64,000 nucleotides of DNA, taken from the NCBI GenBank assembly GCA_015055965.1, contig SVHG01000001.1, positions 1-64,000 of the forward strand, written 5' to 3'. This document shows positions 53,609 through 61,065 of the stretch, piece by piece. Source of the DNA: Clostridiales bacterium. GTDB lineage: Bacteria; Bacillota; Clostridia; Christensenellales; Borkfalkiaceae. The notes beneath the pieces were generated by a model. It was not told where the DNA came from and ran no database searches. It worked only from the letters and a program-made list of their open reading frames with translations. The translations under genes were made by a program, and so were the position numbers. Within the stretch, counting starts at the first letter, position 1. The number at the start of each line of letters is the position of its first letter.

Positions 53609-53965
53609 ATGCGCTTAGTAAAAATTAAAAATAGATATTTATTTAAAAGTAATAACCCTAATGGTACACATACTTATGCAACGTATTATGATAGGAAAAA
53701 CAAACGTTATAATGCAATTCAATTAACTCATTTATATGTGAAGGATAATAACCGTTTTAAACAAGTTGCACGCGGAAATATTATGGTAACTAAATTTAAG
53801 GAATTTGACGTTCCAAGCGGTGTTAGAAATCAATATTATTTTAAAAACGTAAGTGGCGGTAAAATTGATTTGAAAGATAAAAATGTTATTTATATATCTA
53901 AACGCCATTTATCAAAAAAACAGTCTGAAAAAATCAAACTGTTTGCAAATAGTAAACATGAATAA
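53609..53965 (+). CDS. Small basic beta-rich protein of unknown function
   Basis: 118 aa, Lys/Arg/Tyr/Asn-rich, beginning R-L-V-K-I-K-N-R-Y-L-F. Predicted strands alternate with basic turns; no known family recognised. It follows the 46-aa gene by 10 bp with a GGCGGTGA site. Charge suggests nucleic-acid binding. A hairpin TTCCGTAGG/CCTACGGAA lies just after it (53970-54000). Confidence 0.55.
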   Translation: MRLVKIKNRYLFKSNNPNGTHTYATYYDRKNKRYNAIQLTHLYVKDNNRFKQVARGNIMVTKFKEFDVPSGVRNQYYFKNVSGGKIDLKDKNVIYISKRHLSKKQSEKIKLFANSKHE

Positions 53966-54125
53966 AAGAATTCCGTAGGTTATTATTACTGCCCTACGGA
54001 AAAAGAAAAATAATATTTTGCTTTAAGCTTAATATTATTATATGCAATTTTTAAACAAAAGTCAACAAAAAAAGTTGAGATATAAAAAATTAATAGACGT
54101 GCGGTCTTAAAACGTAAAGGAAAAA

Positions 54126-54356
54126 ATGGCAAGAAAAACTAATGTAGTATCTAGAATTTTGTTAGGCAATTCAGTTATTGCTGCATCAACAACTTCAAAG
54201 TCGAAATCTATAAATGTATTTGATGGTGTTAAGCAATCTTATATTCCAAAAACGAAAGCAAATATTGATCAGTTAAATAGAAAATTTGGAAAATCAAAAG
54301 TTCAAGTTTATCGTGGTCAAAAAAGAAATATGTGGTTGGATAACGACATGTTTTAA
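54126..54356 (+). CDS. Small protein of unknown function
   Basis: 76 aa, Ser/Lys-rich, ending Y-R-G-Q-K-R-N-M-W-L-D-N-D-M-F. An AAAGGAA site precedes it. It is separated from the structural run by 160 bp and a hairpin, and ends at the bidirectional terminator, so it is probably the last plus-strand gene of the phage module. Confidence 0.5.
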   Translation: MARKTNVVSRILLGNSVIAASTTSKSKSINVFDGVKQSYIPKTKANIDQLNRKFGKSKVQVYRGQKRNMWLDNDMF

Positions 54357-54365
54357 CAGAGTAAT

Positions 54366-54394
54366 AAAAAAGAGCCAAACGGCTCTTTTTTTTT
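54366..54394. terminator. Bidirectional terminator
   Basis: AAAAAGAGCC/GGCTCTTTTT with an AAAC loop and a nine-base T-run, between the convergent 76-aa gene and the nuclease gene. Confidence 0.88.
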
Positions 54395-55133
54395 AGTTTA
54401 TTTGATTAGGTTTTAAAAACTTAAATTTTCTATCAAGTGTATTACTGCAACCTTCGGTAATATCTTTTTCTGTTGTGCATATTACTGTTAAGTTGTTATT
54501 TTTATAAATTTGTAATTTATATTCTTTTTGTTCTTTGTATTTTTTGTTTTCATCTCCGAATCCAAAATGTTCTATGTAAATATCTCTTGCTATAATATTC
54601 TCGTTTTCATCTTTTAAATAAGGGATATAAAAATCGGGGTGAATATCGTTTTCTTTGTTTTCATCAACGGCATATGGCTTTTCATATGCGTGTTGAATTC
54701 CCCTTGAGTATAAGTAATTATCAATTAACACTTCAGATTTGCTTTTTACTAAATGCCCATCATCACAAACTAATTCGCTTTCGTATTCTGCATCAAGTTT
54801 TTCAAATTCTTTGCATTTAGTTACTTTTAAATATAAAACTTTATTTGAGAATTTTTTGTAACATTTTAGACAAAAATGTTTCCCATTAGAAGGCTCGCCA
54901 CAAATAATGCAAGTAAGTTCGCTGTCCTGCTTGGGTTCTTTAATTTCCTTAACTTGTTTACATTCGCACGTTATGTCTTTTTCGTTCCATTTTCCGCAGT
55001 CTTGACACTGATAAATTTCTTTCTTAAACAACATTTGACTATGTTTGTAGCATAAACCATCTTTTCTTGGATTTTTTCCGTAAACAAGATATGTAGGTTC
55101 GCCACAAATAGGACATTTTAATTCATTACTCAC
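54393..55133 (-). CDS. Zinc-ribbon PD-(D/E)XK nuclease-like protein
   Basis: 246 aa from the GTG at 55133, which has GGGGTGG 5 bp upstream. Three Cys-pair modules: C-P-I-C near 6, C-Q-D-C near 42 with a C-E-C pair near 56, and C-I-I-C with C-L-K-C near 74-90. The C-terminal domain (about 130-235) has V-K-S-K-S-E-V-L-I-D-N-Y-L, a P-D-F-Y-I-P strand and Y-I-E-H-F-G, the Glu, Asp and Glu-x-x-x of PD-(D/E)XK nucleases seen in helicase-IV/UvrD-associated domains. It may be a defence or DNA-processing cargo gene of the element. Confidence 0.7.
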   Translation of the reverse strand: MSNELKCPICGEPTYLVYGKNPRKDGLCYKHSQMLFKKEIYQCQDCGKWNEKDITCECKQVKEIKEPKQDSELTCIICGEPSNGKHFCLKCYKKFSNKVLYLKVTKCKEFEKLDAEYESELVCDDGHLVKSKSEVLIDNYLYSRGIQHAYEKPYAVDENKENDIHPDFYIPYLKDENENIIARDIYIEHFGFGDENKKYKEQKEYKLQIYKNNNLTVICTTEKDITEGCSNTLDRKFKFLKPNQIN

Positions 55134-55253
55134 AATACCACCCCTTTTTTTAGTAAGATATTCTATATAATACACCAAATGTTAGCAAAAGTCAAGATAA
55201 AAAATAAAATACTATTAATTTGGGTAGTGGCTTTGGAATAGGGTTAAAAAAAG

Positions 55254-55278
55254 CGGAGAATTCACTCTCCGTTTTTTT
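55254..55278 (-). terminator. Terminator of the minus-strand small-gene operon
   Basis: CGGAGA/TCTCCG with a 6-nt loop and T-runs on both strands, after the RHH gene. Confidence 0.7.
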
Positions 55279-55290
55279 CTCTTCAATTTC

Positions 55291-55382
55291 AATGTAATAC
55301 ATTTTTAGCGCAGGAAAAGTATTACATTTTTAACGTTAAATTTGTAATACTTTTGATCCCGGAGGAAAAGTATTACAAATTT
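55291..55382. repeat. Inverted-repeat pair containing GTATTAC sites
   Basis: A perfect 17-bp inverted repeat (55338-55354 and 55366-55382) around GATCCCGGAGG, preceded by an imperfect pair built on the same GTAATAC/GTATTAC heptamer (55291-55300 and 55319-55328). Directly repeated AGGAAAAGTATTACA is also visible. Sites lie just after the RHH gene. Confidence 0.7.
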
Positions 55383-55388
55383 AAGGTT

Positions 55389-55604
55389 TTATAAAATTTC
55401 GTTTTCTAAAAACTTCTTTAGCGCAATTTCTAAAATATCAGCTACAGTTACTTTATCGTAACAATTCCCGGTATTTGGGCTTATATATGTATATTTATTT
55501 TTGTAATAATATTCAGTTTTTCGTGTTCTTTCATTAATAATAATATTTACTTTTTCTAATAGTATACTATTAACACGAACAGTTATAATTTTATCTCTTT
55601 TCAT
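55389..55604 (-). CDS. Ribbon-helix-helix-type DNA-binding protein
   Basis: 71 aa. An N-terminal strand K-I-I-T-V-R-V-N is followed by a helix, an unusual insertion rich in Tyr/Lys, and a C-terminal helix T-V-A-D-I-L-E-I-A-L-K-K-F-L. The strand-helix-helix pattern fits RHH repressors (CopG/Arc type). It overlaps the preceding gene by 4 bp and sits next to GTATTAC palindromes that may be its sites; control of replication or the operon is inference. Confidence 0.6.
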   Translation of the reverse strand: MKRDKIITVRVNSILLEKVNIIINERTRKTEYYYKNKYTYISPNTGNCYDKVTVADILEIALKKFLENEIL

Positions 55605-56014
55605 AAATTTTTCACCTCTACACCAAATTGTTTACACAAGTTTTTAAACCATTGGTAATCAGCACAAACCTTACTAACTTCCCTTAAAATCTCTTTAGTC
55701 GTTTCCTTGCGTGTTTCTTTTATTTCTTTTATAAGATAATCATCAAAGTGCTTTTCAAGTCCTTTTAAGTCGTTATACTCTTCCTTACTCAACACTACCG
55801 AGCCTTCGGGGATTTTGCGGTAGCCTGCGTTGTATAATGTTTTTGCTTGCCTTGTAGATATATAACATTGTGTGCAATATCTATCTGAATGCTCTGCACA
55901 ACTACAATCTTTAAGTTCGCCATTATCATCTATAAACCCATTAAACATTTCACAACTAACACAGCACTTAAAATCTTTACACATTTCTTCAATTATTGCT
56001 TCGTAGTGTTTCAT
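55601..56014 (-). CDS. Phage-type Cys-rich protein with coiled coil
   Basis: 137 aa. The N-terminal half has five Cys pairs or single Cys (C-C-V-S-C, C-S-C, C-T-Q-C), probably zinc-binding; the middle has the A-K-T-L-Y-N-A-G-Y-R-K-I-P-E-G-S-V-V segment common in Firmicutes phage hypothetical proteins; the C-terminal half is a charged coiled coil. Function unknown. Confidence 0.6.
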   Translation of the reverse strand: MKHYEAIIEEMCKDFKCCVSCEMFNGFIDDNGELKDCSCAEHSDRYCTQCYISTRQAKTLYNAGYRKIPEGSVVLSKEEYNDLKGLEKHFDDYLIKEIKETRKETTKEILREVSKVCADYQWFKNLCKQFGVEVKNL

Positions 56015-56015
56015 A

Positions 56016-56375
56016 TCATATCCCCCTTTTTATTTCTACGGTCATTCCTGTTTTGAAGAATATTTCAGCAAGTTTCCAAGCCTCTTTGTATTCACCAAAG
56101 AACGTTACTGATTTCCATTCATCTTCAAATAGGTTCTTAAACTCTCCATCAAAGTTCTTTGCTAGACCTAAAACACGTTTAGCGTGCCCCACGTCGTTAA
56201 AGAACGTCCAAAAGTTGTAAACGTCTTTTCCGTTGTCCTCGTACTCATAAACGATAGCGCAAAGACAATTAGTTCCGTTATAAATCGTTAAATCGAATTT
56301 AAGGATTTCATCCGGTAATTGTCTCTCACAGTGAATAGTGCCTAGTTTTTCCTTCCATGTCCAATGAACTGCCAT
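56016..56375 (-). CDS. Phage-type hypothetical protein
   Basis: 119 aa, soluble and rich in aromatic residues (W-T-W-K-E-K-L near the start, Y-N-F-W-T-F-F near 54). An AAAGGAGTG site precedes the start. First of three minus-strand genes with almost no gaps; a promoter-like TTGACA/TATGTT pair (56473-56478, 56451-56456) lies upstream. Function unknown. Confidence 0.55.
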   Translation of the reverse strand: MAVHWTWKEKLGTIHCERQLPDEILKFDLTIYNGTNCLCAIVYEYEDNGKDVYNFWTFFNDVGHAKRVLGLAKNFDGEFKNLFEDEWKSVTFFGEYKEAWKLAEIFFKTGMTVEIKRGI

Positions 56376-56409
56376 AAATGTTCACTCCTTTAAAAAAAAT
56401 AATAATAGA

Positions 56410-56612
56410 AAGTTGTAAGGTCGTGCCTTACAACTTCTTATTGACAAAGAAACATATTCAATAGTCTTAATTTGTCAAGGAGAAACCGTTAGGGGCTACC
56501 GATTTTTGTTTGAGTGAGCGAAAGGCAAAAATTCGGTGGGTGCATCGAAAAATAACGCTACTGCAGTTATTTTATCGATTTCCCTTTACAAATTAAGCGA
56601 ATATGTTACCTC
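56410..56612. other. Palindrome-rich noncoding region
   Basis: An 11-bp hairpin AAGTTGTAAGG/CCTTACAACTT (56410-56436) is followed by a nested set. An outer imperfect inverted repeat of about 24 bp joins 56451-56480 (AACATATTC...CTTAATTTGT) to 56585-56607. Inside are a CCGATTTTTG/CAAAAATTCGG pair and ATCGAAAAATAAC/GTTATTTTATCGAT. It includes the probable promoter of the minus-strand operon. It could be a single-strand origin, an operator set or a structured RNA. Confidence 0.45.
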
Positions 56613-56664
56613 AAAAAAAAATTCGGTTAGGGGCAGGCTCGTAAGAGTAGGCAACAAAAAGGAC

Positions 56665-56694
56665 TTGACAAAGCGTAATAGATTGTGTTATACT
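56665..56694 (+). promoter_or_regulatory. Predicted promoter of an antisense (antitoxin) RNA
   Basis: TTGACA at 56665-56670, 18-bp spacer, TATACT at 56689-56694. It fires toward the toxin-like ORF on the opposite strand. A CCACC-GAA-GGTGG hairpin followed by CTTTTTT begins directly at its start point. Confidence 0.5.
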
Positions 56695-56709
56695 ATCCAC
56701 CGAAGGTGG

Positions 56710-56790
56710 TTAGTCTTTTTTATCTTTCTTAATTATGATTATCGTATAGATAATTTTTAAGATTATGAGTATTAGTTCTAGTAATATCAT
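56710..56790 (-). CDS. 26-residue hydrophobic peptide, probable type I toxin
   Basis: 26 aa: M-I-L-L-E-L-I-L then a continuous Ile/Leu-rich helix and a charged K-K-D-K-K-D tail. A GGAGG site lies 8 bp before the ATG, and TTGACT with a TAGTAT box is found upstream (near 56815-56845 on the minus strand). Length, single helix and charged tail match type I toxins of Firmicutes (Fst, TxpA, BsrG class), whose antitoxins are antisense RNAs; the converging promoter at 56665 fits. No characterised family is assigned. Confidence 0.5.
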   Translation of the reverse strand: MILLELILIILKIIYTIIIIKKDKKD

Positions 56791-56887
56791 AAGGCTAACC
56801 TCCTTTTTCTTTTATACTAAACACAAGATATGAAGATTAGTCAAGTTAGGGGAAATGGATCAGATGCAACAAGAGCTTAAAATTACA

Positions 56888-56978
56888 GTTTTGCCGAACG
56901 GCAAAACCAAGTAGCATAAGAAATGAAGCGGAATAGGTCCAAAGCGGTTTAGCTGGCCCTATCCGCTTTTCTTATGCG
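56888..56978. other. Hairpins upstream of the transposase gene
   Basis: GTTTTGCC-GAAC-GGCAAAAC (56888-56907), then a long imperfect stem with GCATAAG/CTTATGC outside and AAGCGGA-TAGG/CCTA-TCCGCTT inside (56913-56978). They could insulate the transposase from outside transcription, as in many IS elements, or be part of an end recognised by it. Confidence 0.45.
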
Positions 56979-57008
56979 GTTTTTAAGTTCAAAAATATGG
57001 GTGGAAAA

Positions 57009-58052
57009 ATGCGACAATTTAAACATTTAAGTAGAACAAAACGTTTGCAGTTGGAATCTTTGCTTAAAGCAAACGTTCATAAACGTGAAATTGCAAAGAT
57101 ATTAGACGTGGATATATCAACGATATATCGCGAGATAAAACGTGGTGAATGCACTCAAAAGAGGCTTATCAGTTACACCTCTCGCGGTGTTCGTAAATAT
57201 AAGAGTTATAAGACTTACAGTTGTGATTTTGCTCAAGCTAACTATGAAAAACTCCAACGTGAAAAATCACCGGGAATTAAAATGAGGAACGATTTTTATT
57301 TCGCTGAATATGTCTATCACAAAATCGTAGAAGAACGTTATTCTCCTCAAGCTGTTATAGGTGAAATAAAAGCTCAAAATTTAGAGTTTGATACGAAGAT
57401 ATGTGTTAATACATTGTATAACTATATATCAAAGGGTGTTTTTTCAAGAATAAAGATAAAACATTTACCTATAAAAAGCAAAAAGAAGAAAAAGAAACGT
57501 AGCGTAACAGTTAAACGAGCGCCATCGGGAACGTCAATAGAAAAACGCCCTTTGGAAATTTATCAACGTAAAACTTTCGGTCATTGGGAAATGGACTGTG
57601 TGTGTGGTAGTACCCGACATACGTTGTTGGTTTTAACCGAACGACTGACTCGCAAGGAGATTATAATTCCTATGAAAAATCGAAAGTCTGAAAGTGTACT
57701 TGACTGTCTGAATAAGATAGAACATCAGTATGGCGCTAAATTTAAAACAATCTTTAAGAGTATAACGGTAGATAATGGTTCAGAGTTTGCAGACAGCAAA
57801 GCGCTTGAAACTTCGATTTTGGATGGCTCAATGAGAACTAAGGTTTATTATTGTCATCCTTACTGCTCTTCTGAGCGAGGCAGTAATGAACGTATGAACC
57901 GAGAGATACGGCGTTGGATTCCTAAGGGGGTTAATTTATCCAACTACACTTCCGATGAAATACAATCAATTGAAAATTGGGTGAACAATTATCCCCGGAA
58001 GATATTTAATTTTAAAAGCTCCAGCGAGATATTCAATAATTACGTAGCCTAA
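57009..58052 (+). CDS. IS30-family transposase
   Basis: 347 aa from the ATG at 57009 (GGGTGG 5 bp upstream, and family proteins usually begin M-K-Q-F/Y-K-H-L); an ATG 12 bp earlier precedes that site. An N-terminal helix-turn-helix has I-A-K-I-L-D-V-D-I-S-T-I-Y-R-E-I. DDE residues are in H-W-E-M-D-C-V, T-V-D-N-G-S-E-F and G-S-N-E-R. All catalytic residues are intact. No matching inverted repeats are visible at the gene's edges, so it may serve the whole element instead of a simple IS. Spiroplasma filamentous phages also encode IS30-like transposases. Confidence 0.93.
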   Translation: MRQFKHLSRTKRLQLESLLKANVHKREIAKILDVDISTIYREIKRGECTQKRLISYTSRGVRKYKSYKTYSCDFAQANYEKLQREKSPGIKMRNDFYFAEYVYHKIVEERYSPQAVIGEIKAQNLEFDTKICVNTLYNYISKGVFSRIKIKHLPIKSKKKKKKRSVTVKRAPSGTSIEKRPLEIYQRKTFGHWEMDCVCGSTRHTLLVLTERLTRKEIIIPMKNRKSESVLDCLNKIEHQYGAKFKTIFKSITVDNGSEFADSKALETSILDGSMRTKVYYCHPYCSSERGSNERMNREIRRWIPKGVNLSNYTSDEIQSIENWVNNYPRKIFNFKSSSEIFNNYVA

Positions 58053-58070
58053 ACTTATAATTTTTAAAAT

Positions 58071-58107
58071 AAAAAAAGCAAGCTTTAATTTTTAGCTTGC
58101 TAATTTT
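58071..58107 (+). terminator. Probable terminator of the transposase gene
   Basis: AGCAAGCT/AGCTTGCT with a 9-nt loop and AATTTTCG after it. The T-run is short. Confidence 0.5.
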
Positions 58108-58237
58108 CGCGTATTGAATAATACATTTTTTTAATTCAACTCTTAATTAAAACCAATTTTTTGTTTATAAAAATATGTGGTTTTAATTTTTTTTATTTTT
58201 TTTAAGTTTTTTTTGGCATTTTGGCTTGACATTTAGA

Positions 58238-58254
58238 AAATATTTTTTTCTTTG
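58238..58254 (+). repeat. Right 17-bp flanking direct repeat (candidate attR)
   Basis: AAATATTTTTTTCTTTG, identical to 45080-45096, 22 bp before the end of the rluA-type gene. The 180 bp before it are very A/T-rich and gene-free. Confidence 0.5.
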
Positions 58255-58276
58255 GTCTTTTTTTACTCTTTTACCG

Positions 58277-59113
58277 CTATTTTAAATACTCAAAAACACG
58301 CTTGTTATCTACAAAAAAGCTCTTTTCATTAAGATAATATAGCTTTTCTTCACTTTTAAATTTAAAGGTCAATTCACTTGCAATTAACAGCTGTTTGCTA
58401 ACCTTATATTGCTTGTTAACCCTTTCTGCACCGTATTTACCGTCCCCAATAATAAAATGACCGTAATAAGCAAGGTGCGCCCTTATTTGATGCGTTCTGC
58501 CCGTAACTAATTCTACCCTTAAAACAGAGCTTTCTTTACCCAAAGCCATCTCTTTATAAGCGGTAATGATTTCCTTTGAATCCTTTACCTTATTAGTATA
58601 GACCTTTACTATACCGCTATTAGCGTCCTTTACCATATAATCTTGTAAAAGTCCTTCCTTATTATCAAAAGAGCCATTTACAAGGCAGTAATAATACTTT
58701 TTAAAGGTTCTTTGCTTAAAGCCGTTATAAAGCTCACCGTAAGCAATTTCATTAAGAGCAAAAACTATTATGCCGGAGGTGTTTCTATCTAGCCTGTGGG
58801 TATATATCGCACTTTGATAGCATTCCTTAATTATATTATAGTAATCGTCTGAGGTAACGCCCTGCGGTTTATTGCAAATTAAAATATTTTCATCTTGATA
58901 TACTACTTCTATCTTTTGCTCTTCGCCGTCGTAATAACATTCTACCCTGTCGCCGGCAAAAAGCTTAACGTCCTTATTAGTTCGTTTGCCGTTTATCTTT
59001 ACGTCCTTTTGTTTAAGTAGCTTACAAAATTTACCGTAGGTTAAAGAGCCTTGATATTTATCAAGTAAAAAATCGCTTAATTTAATTTCTTTATCTGTAA
59101 TAAATTTCTTCAT
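58277..59113 (-). CDS. RluA-family 23S rRNA pseudouridine synthase
   Basis: 278 aa. N-terminal S4-like RNA-binding region (about 10-70) and catalytic domain with H-R-L-D-R-N-T-S-G near 103-111 containing the catalytic Asp, plus G-R-T-H-Q-I-R-A-H near 205-213. It isomerises uridine in structured RNA, probably 23S rRNA; the exact site cannot be inferred. First gene right of the integrated element. Confidence 0.9.
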   Translation of the reverse strand: MKKFITDKEIKLSDFLLDKYQGSLTYGKFCKLLKQKDVKINGKRTNKDVKLFAGDRVECYYDGEEQKIEVVYQDENILICNKPQGVTSDDYYNIIKECYQSAIYTHRLDRNTSGIIVFALNEIAYGELYNGFKQRTFKKYYYCLVNGSFDNKEGLLQDYMVKDANSGIVKVYTNKVKDSKEIITAYKEMALGKESSVLRVELVTGRTHQIRAHLAYYGHFIIGDGKYGAERVNKQYKVSKQLLIASELTFKFKSEEKLYYLNEKSFFVDNKRVFEYLK

Positions 59114-59141
59114 AAAGCCCTTCTTTTTTGGTAAAATTTGT

Positions 59142-59179
59142 AAAAAAGCCCCGCTATAGGTCGATTATTCGGCTTTTTT
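59142..59179 (-). terminator. Terminator whose loop holds the dispersed motif
   Basis: AAAAAAGCC/GGCTTTTTT around a 20-nt loop containing CTATAGGTCGATTAT. The stop codon of the exonuclease gene (59165) is inside the loop. Confidence 0.7.
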
Positions 59180-59728
59180 ATTCATCAACTCATATATTTG
59201 CATTGGGGTTTTATTTTTCCTTTCGCATATTTGCTTTGCTATCATCATGGTGCGAACTGCGTCTACGTCGCTTCTATGCGCGCGCTCTTCGCTTTCGCCA
59301 AAGCGCTCTGTAAATTCAACGTCTAACTTTCTTGCAGGCTTATTTTCGGTTATAGAGATAAGCTTTTGCACGTCGTAAATCTTTGCCTTAATAAGTGGTA
59401 AGCAATACCTTTTACAATCGTCTGATAAAAAGCGAACGTCGTTATCTATGCCGTAACCTATGCACACCGTTTCCTTTGCAGTCATAAGCTTTTTTATAGC
59501 TTTGTATCTTTCGTTAAACTTTGGCATGGTTTTTAAAAACGCCCTATCGTAAACTAAAATATTCTTTTTAACGTAGGGATCAAACTTTGCATCCGGATTA
59601 ATTAAAAGATCCTGTGGGGGCGAAATAATATTAAATTTTTCATCCGTGATTAAATAACCGAAGCTGTATATTTTAGCCTTACCGCCAAAACAATTGGCGC
59701 ATTCGGTATCAAAAAATAAATACTGCAT
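59165..59728 (-). CDS. DEDDh-type 3'-5' exonuclease
   Basis: 187 aa. D7 and E9 in F-F-D-T-E-C-A, an N-D-V-R-F-L segment near 105, and H-R-S-D-V-D-A near 155 give the DEDDh active site of DnaQ/ExoX-like exonucleases. It degrades DNA or RNA from the 3' end with two metal ions. The compact single-domain form is unlinked to a polymerase; the substrate is unknown. Confidence 0.85.
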   Translation of the reverse strand: MQYLFFDTECANCFGGKAKIYSFGYLITDEKFNIISPPQDLLINPDAKFDPYVKKNILVYDRAFLKTMPKFNERYKAIKKLMTAKETVCIGYGIDNDVRFLSDDCKRYCLPLIKAKIYDVQKLISITENKPARKLDVEFTERFGESEERAHRSDVDAVRTMMIAKQICERKNKTPMQIYELMNKKAE

Positions 59729-59797
59729 ATTACCTGCCTAGGTGTGATTTAATTAATAATTTAAAAGCAAAAAGCCTTCTATAAGTCGATTAACGTG

Positions 59798-61015
59798 CTA
59801 TATAAGCTTTTGAAGCATTCTTTTTAAAGCTATTTTACAATGCTCGTAAGTAAGCCCGCCCTGAATATAAGCAACGTATGGGGGCTTAACGGGGGCGTCT
59901 GCAGAAAGCTCTATTGAAGAGCCTTGGACGAAGCATCCTGCAGCCATAATTACCGCGTCTTCATAACCGGGCATATCCCATGGCATTAAGGTTACGAAGC
60001 TATCTACGGGGGAAACCTCTTGCACGGACTGAATAAAATCTATAAGCTTTTTCTCATCGTTAAATATAACCGAGCGGGTTATATCGCAAGGGGTTTTACT
60101 CATTACGGGAAGGGTTTTATAACCAAGCAAGGTCATTGCCATTCCTATTAATAAGCTACCCTTAATACATTCCTTAACGGTATGTGGCGCTAAGAAAAGA
60201 CCTTGATAAAAATATTGATAGCCGTATGCGTAAGAGCCAACCTCGCCACCGATTGAGGGGGAAGTTACCCTGCCTTCTACCTGTGTGATATATTTTTCTT
60301 TACCGGCAATATAGCCACCCGTTTGCGCTAAACCGCCACCCGGGTTTTTAATTAGCGAACCGCAAATAACGTCCGCTCCAACGTCGGTAGGCTCTTGCTT
60401 TTCAACGAATTCACCGTAACAGTTATCAACGAAAATACAGCCCTCGTACCCTGCTTTTCTAACCGCTTTAACGAACTCTGAAATGCTTTGCACGGTTAAA
60501 GAATCACGCCATTCGTACCCGCGTGAGCGTTGTAAGTAGAGCATAGCTATCTTCTTTTCTGAAATAATCTTTAAAACCCTTTCAAGATTGATTTTACCCC
60601 TTTTTAAGGGCACGCTTTGGTACGTAACCCCAAAATCCTTTAAAGAGCCGATATTTTCACCGCAGATAACGTCCTTTAAGGTATCGTAGGGCTCGCCGGT
60701 TACCGATAGCATAACGTCACCCGGGCGTAAAATACCAAATAAGCCAAGAGTTAGCGCATGCGTTCCTGAAAGGATATTAGGGGAAACTACTGCCTTTTCT
60801 GCGCCGAAGCATTGTGCGTAAACTCTGTTTAAAGTATCCCTACCCTCGTCGCCGTAGCCGTAGCCTGAGGTTTGTGTAAAATGGCGCAAAGCAATCTTAT
60901 TATCCCAAAATGCCTTTAGCACCTTTTCTTGGTTATAAAGCGCAATATCGTCTGCTAAAGCAAACGCCTTAGAGCACTTTTTTTCACTTAAGGAAATTAT
61001 CTGTTCAATAGTCAT
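59798..61015 (-). CDS. PLP-dependent methionine gamma-lyase/YnbB-like protein
   Basis: 405 aa from the ATG at 61015 (AGAGG 12 bp upstream); the longer in-frame ORF to 61063 reads through a repeat copy. The family is the cystathionine beta-lyase-like 'aluminium resistance' group. Motifs: the S-G-T-H-A-L-T-L PLP-phosphate region near 75-82, F-V-D-N-C-Y-G-E near 205-212 with the Asp, and G-S-L-I-K-N-P-G-G-G near 228-237 with the PLP Lys. Location next to mutSL matches the Bacillus ynbB neighbourhood. Substrate unknown. Confidence 0.88.
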   Translation of the reverse strand: MTIEQIISLSEKKCSKAFALADDIALYNQEKVLKAFWDNKIALRHFTQTSGYGYGDEGRDTLNRVYAQCFGAEKAVVSPNILSGTHALTLGLFGILRPGDVMLSVTGEPYDTLKDVICGENIGSLKDFGVTYQSVPLKRGKINLERVLKIISEKKIAMLYLQRSRGYEWRDSLTVQSISEFVKAVRKAGYEGCIFVDNCYGEFVEKQEPTDVGADVICGSLIKNPGGGLAQTGGYIAGKEKYITQVEGRVTSPSIGGEVGSYAYGYQYFYQGLFLAPHTVKECIKGSLLIGMAMTLLGYKTLPVMSKTPCDITRSVIFNDEKKLIDFIQSVQEVSPVDSFVTLMPWDMPGYEDAVIMAAGCFVQGSSIELSADAPVKPPYVAYIQGGLTYEHCKIALKRMLQKLI

Positions 61016-61065
61016 AATTATAAAAAACCTCTGTATAAGCGCGTTAACGGTACTTTCGCCCACCG

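Larger units (their letters stand above)
45080..58254 (+). mobile_element. Inovirus-like integrated element with CRESS-type Rep and IS30-family transposase
   Basis: About 13.2 kb, visibly more AT-rich than its flanks, between the tRNA operon and the rluA-type gene. Bounded by a 17-bp direct repeat, AAATATTTTTTTCTTTG (45080-45096 and 58238-58254). Left part: replication module, origin-like hairpin, secreted and membrane proteins, Zot-like ATPase, all on plus. Right part: minus-strand RHH regulator, nuclease and small phage-type genes, then a toxin-like peptide and a plus-strand transposase. The exact ends are uncertain because the repeat is low-complexity, and the right part could be a second element. 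Confidence 0.7.

Noticed and set aside
56536..56760. Plus-strand ORF of 74 codons
   Set aside because: It crosses palindromes, a promoter and a hairpin, has no ribosome binding site, and overlaps the better supported toxin-like ORF on the other strand.
56900..58110. Simple IS30 insertion sequence with terminal inverted repeats
   Set aside because: No matching inverted repeats were found at the two sides of the transposase gene.
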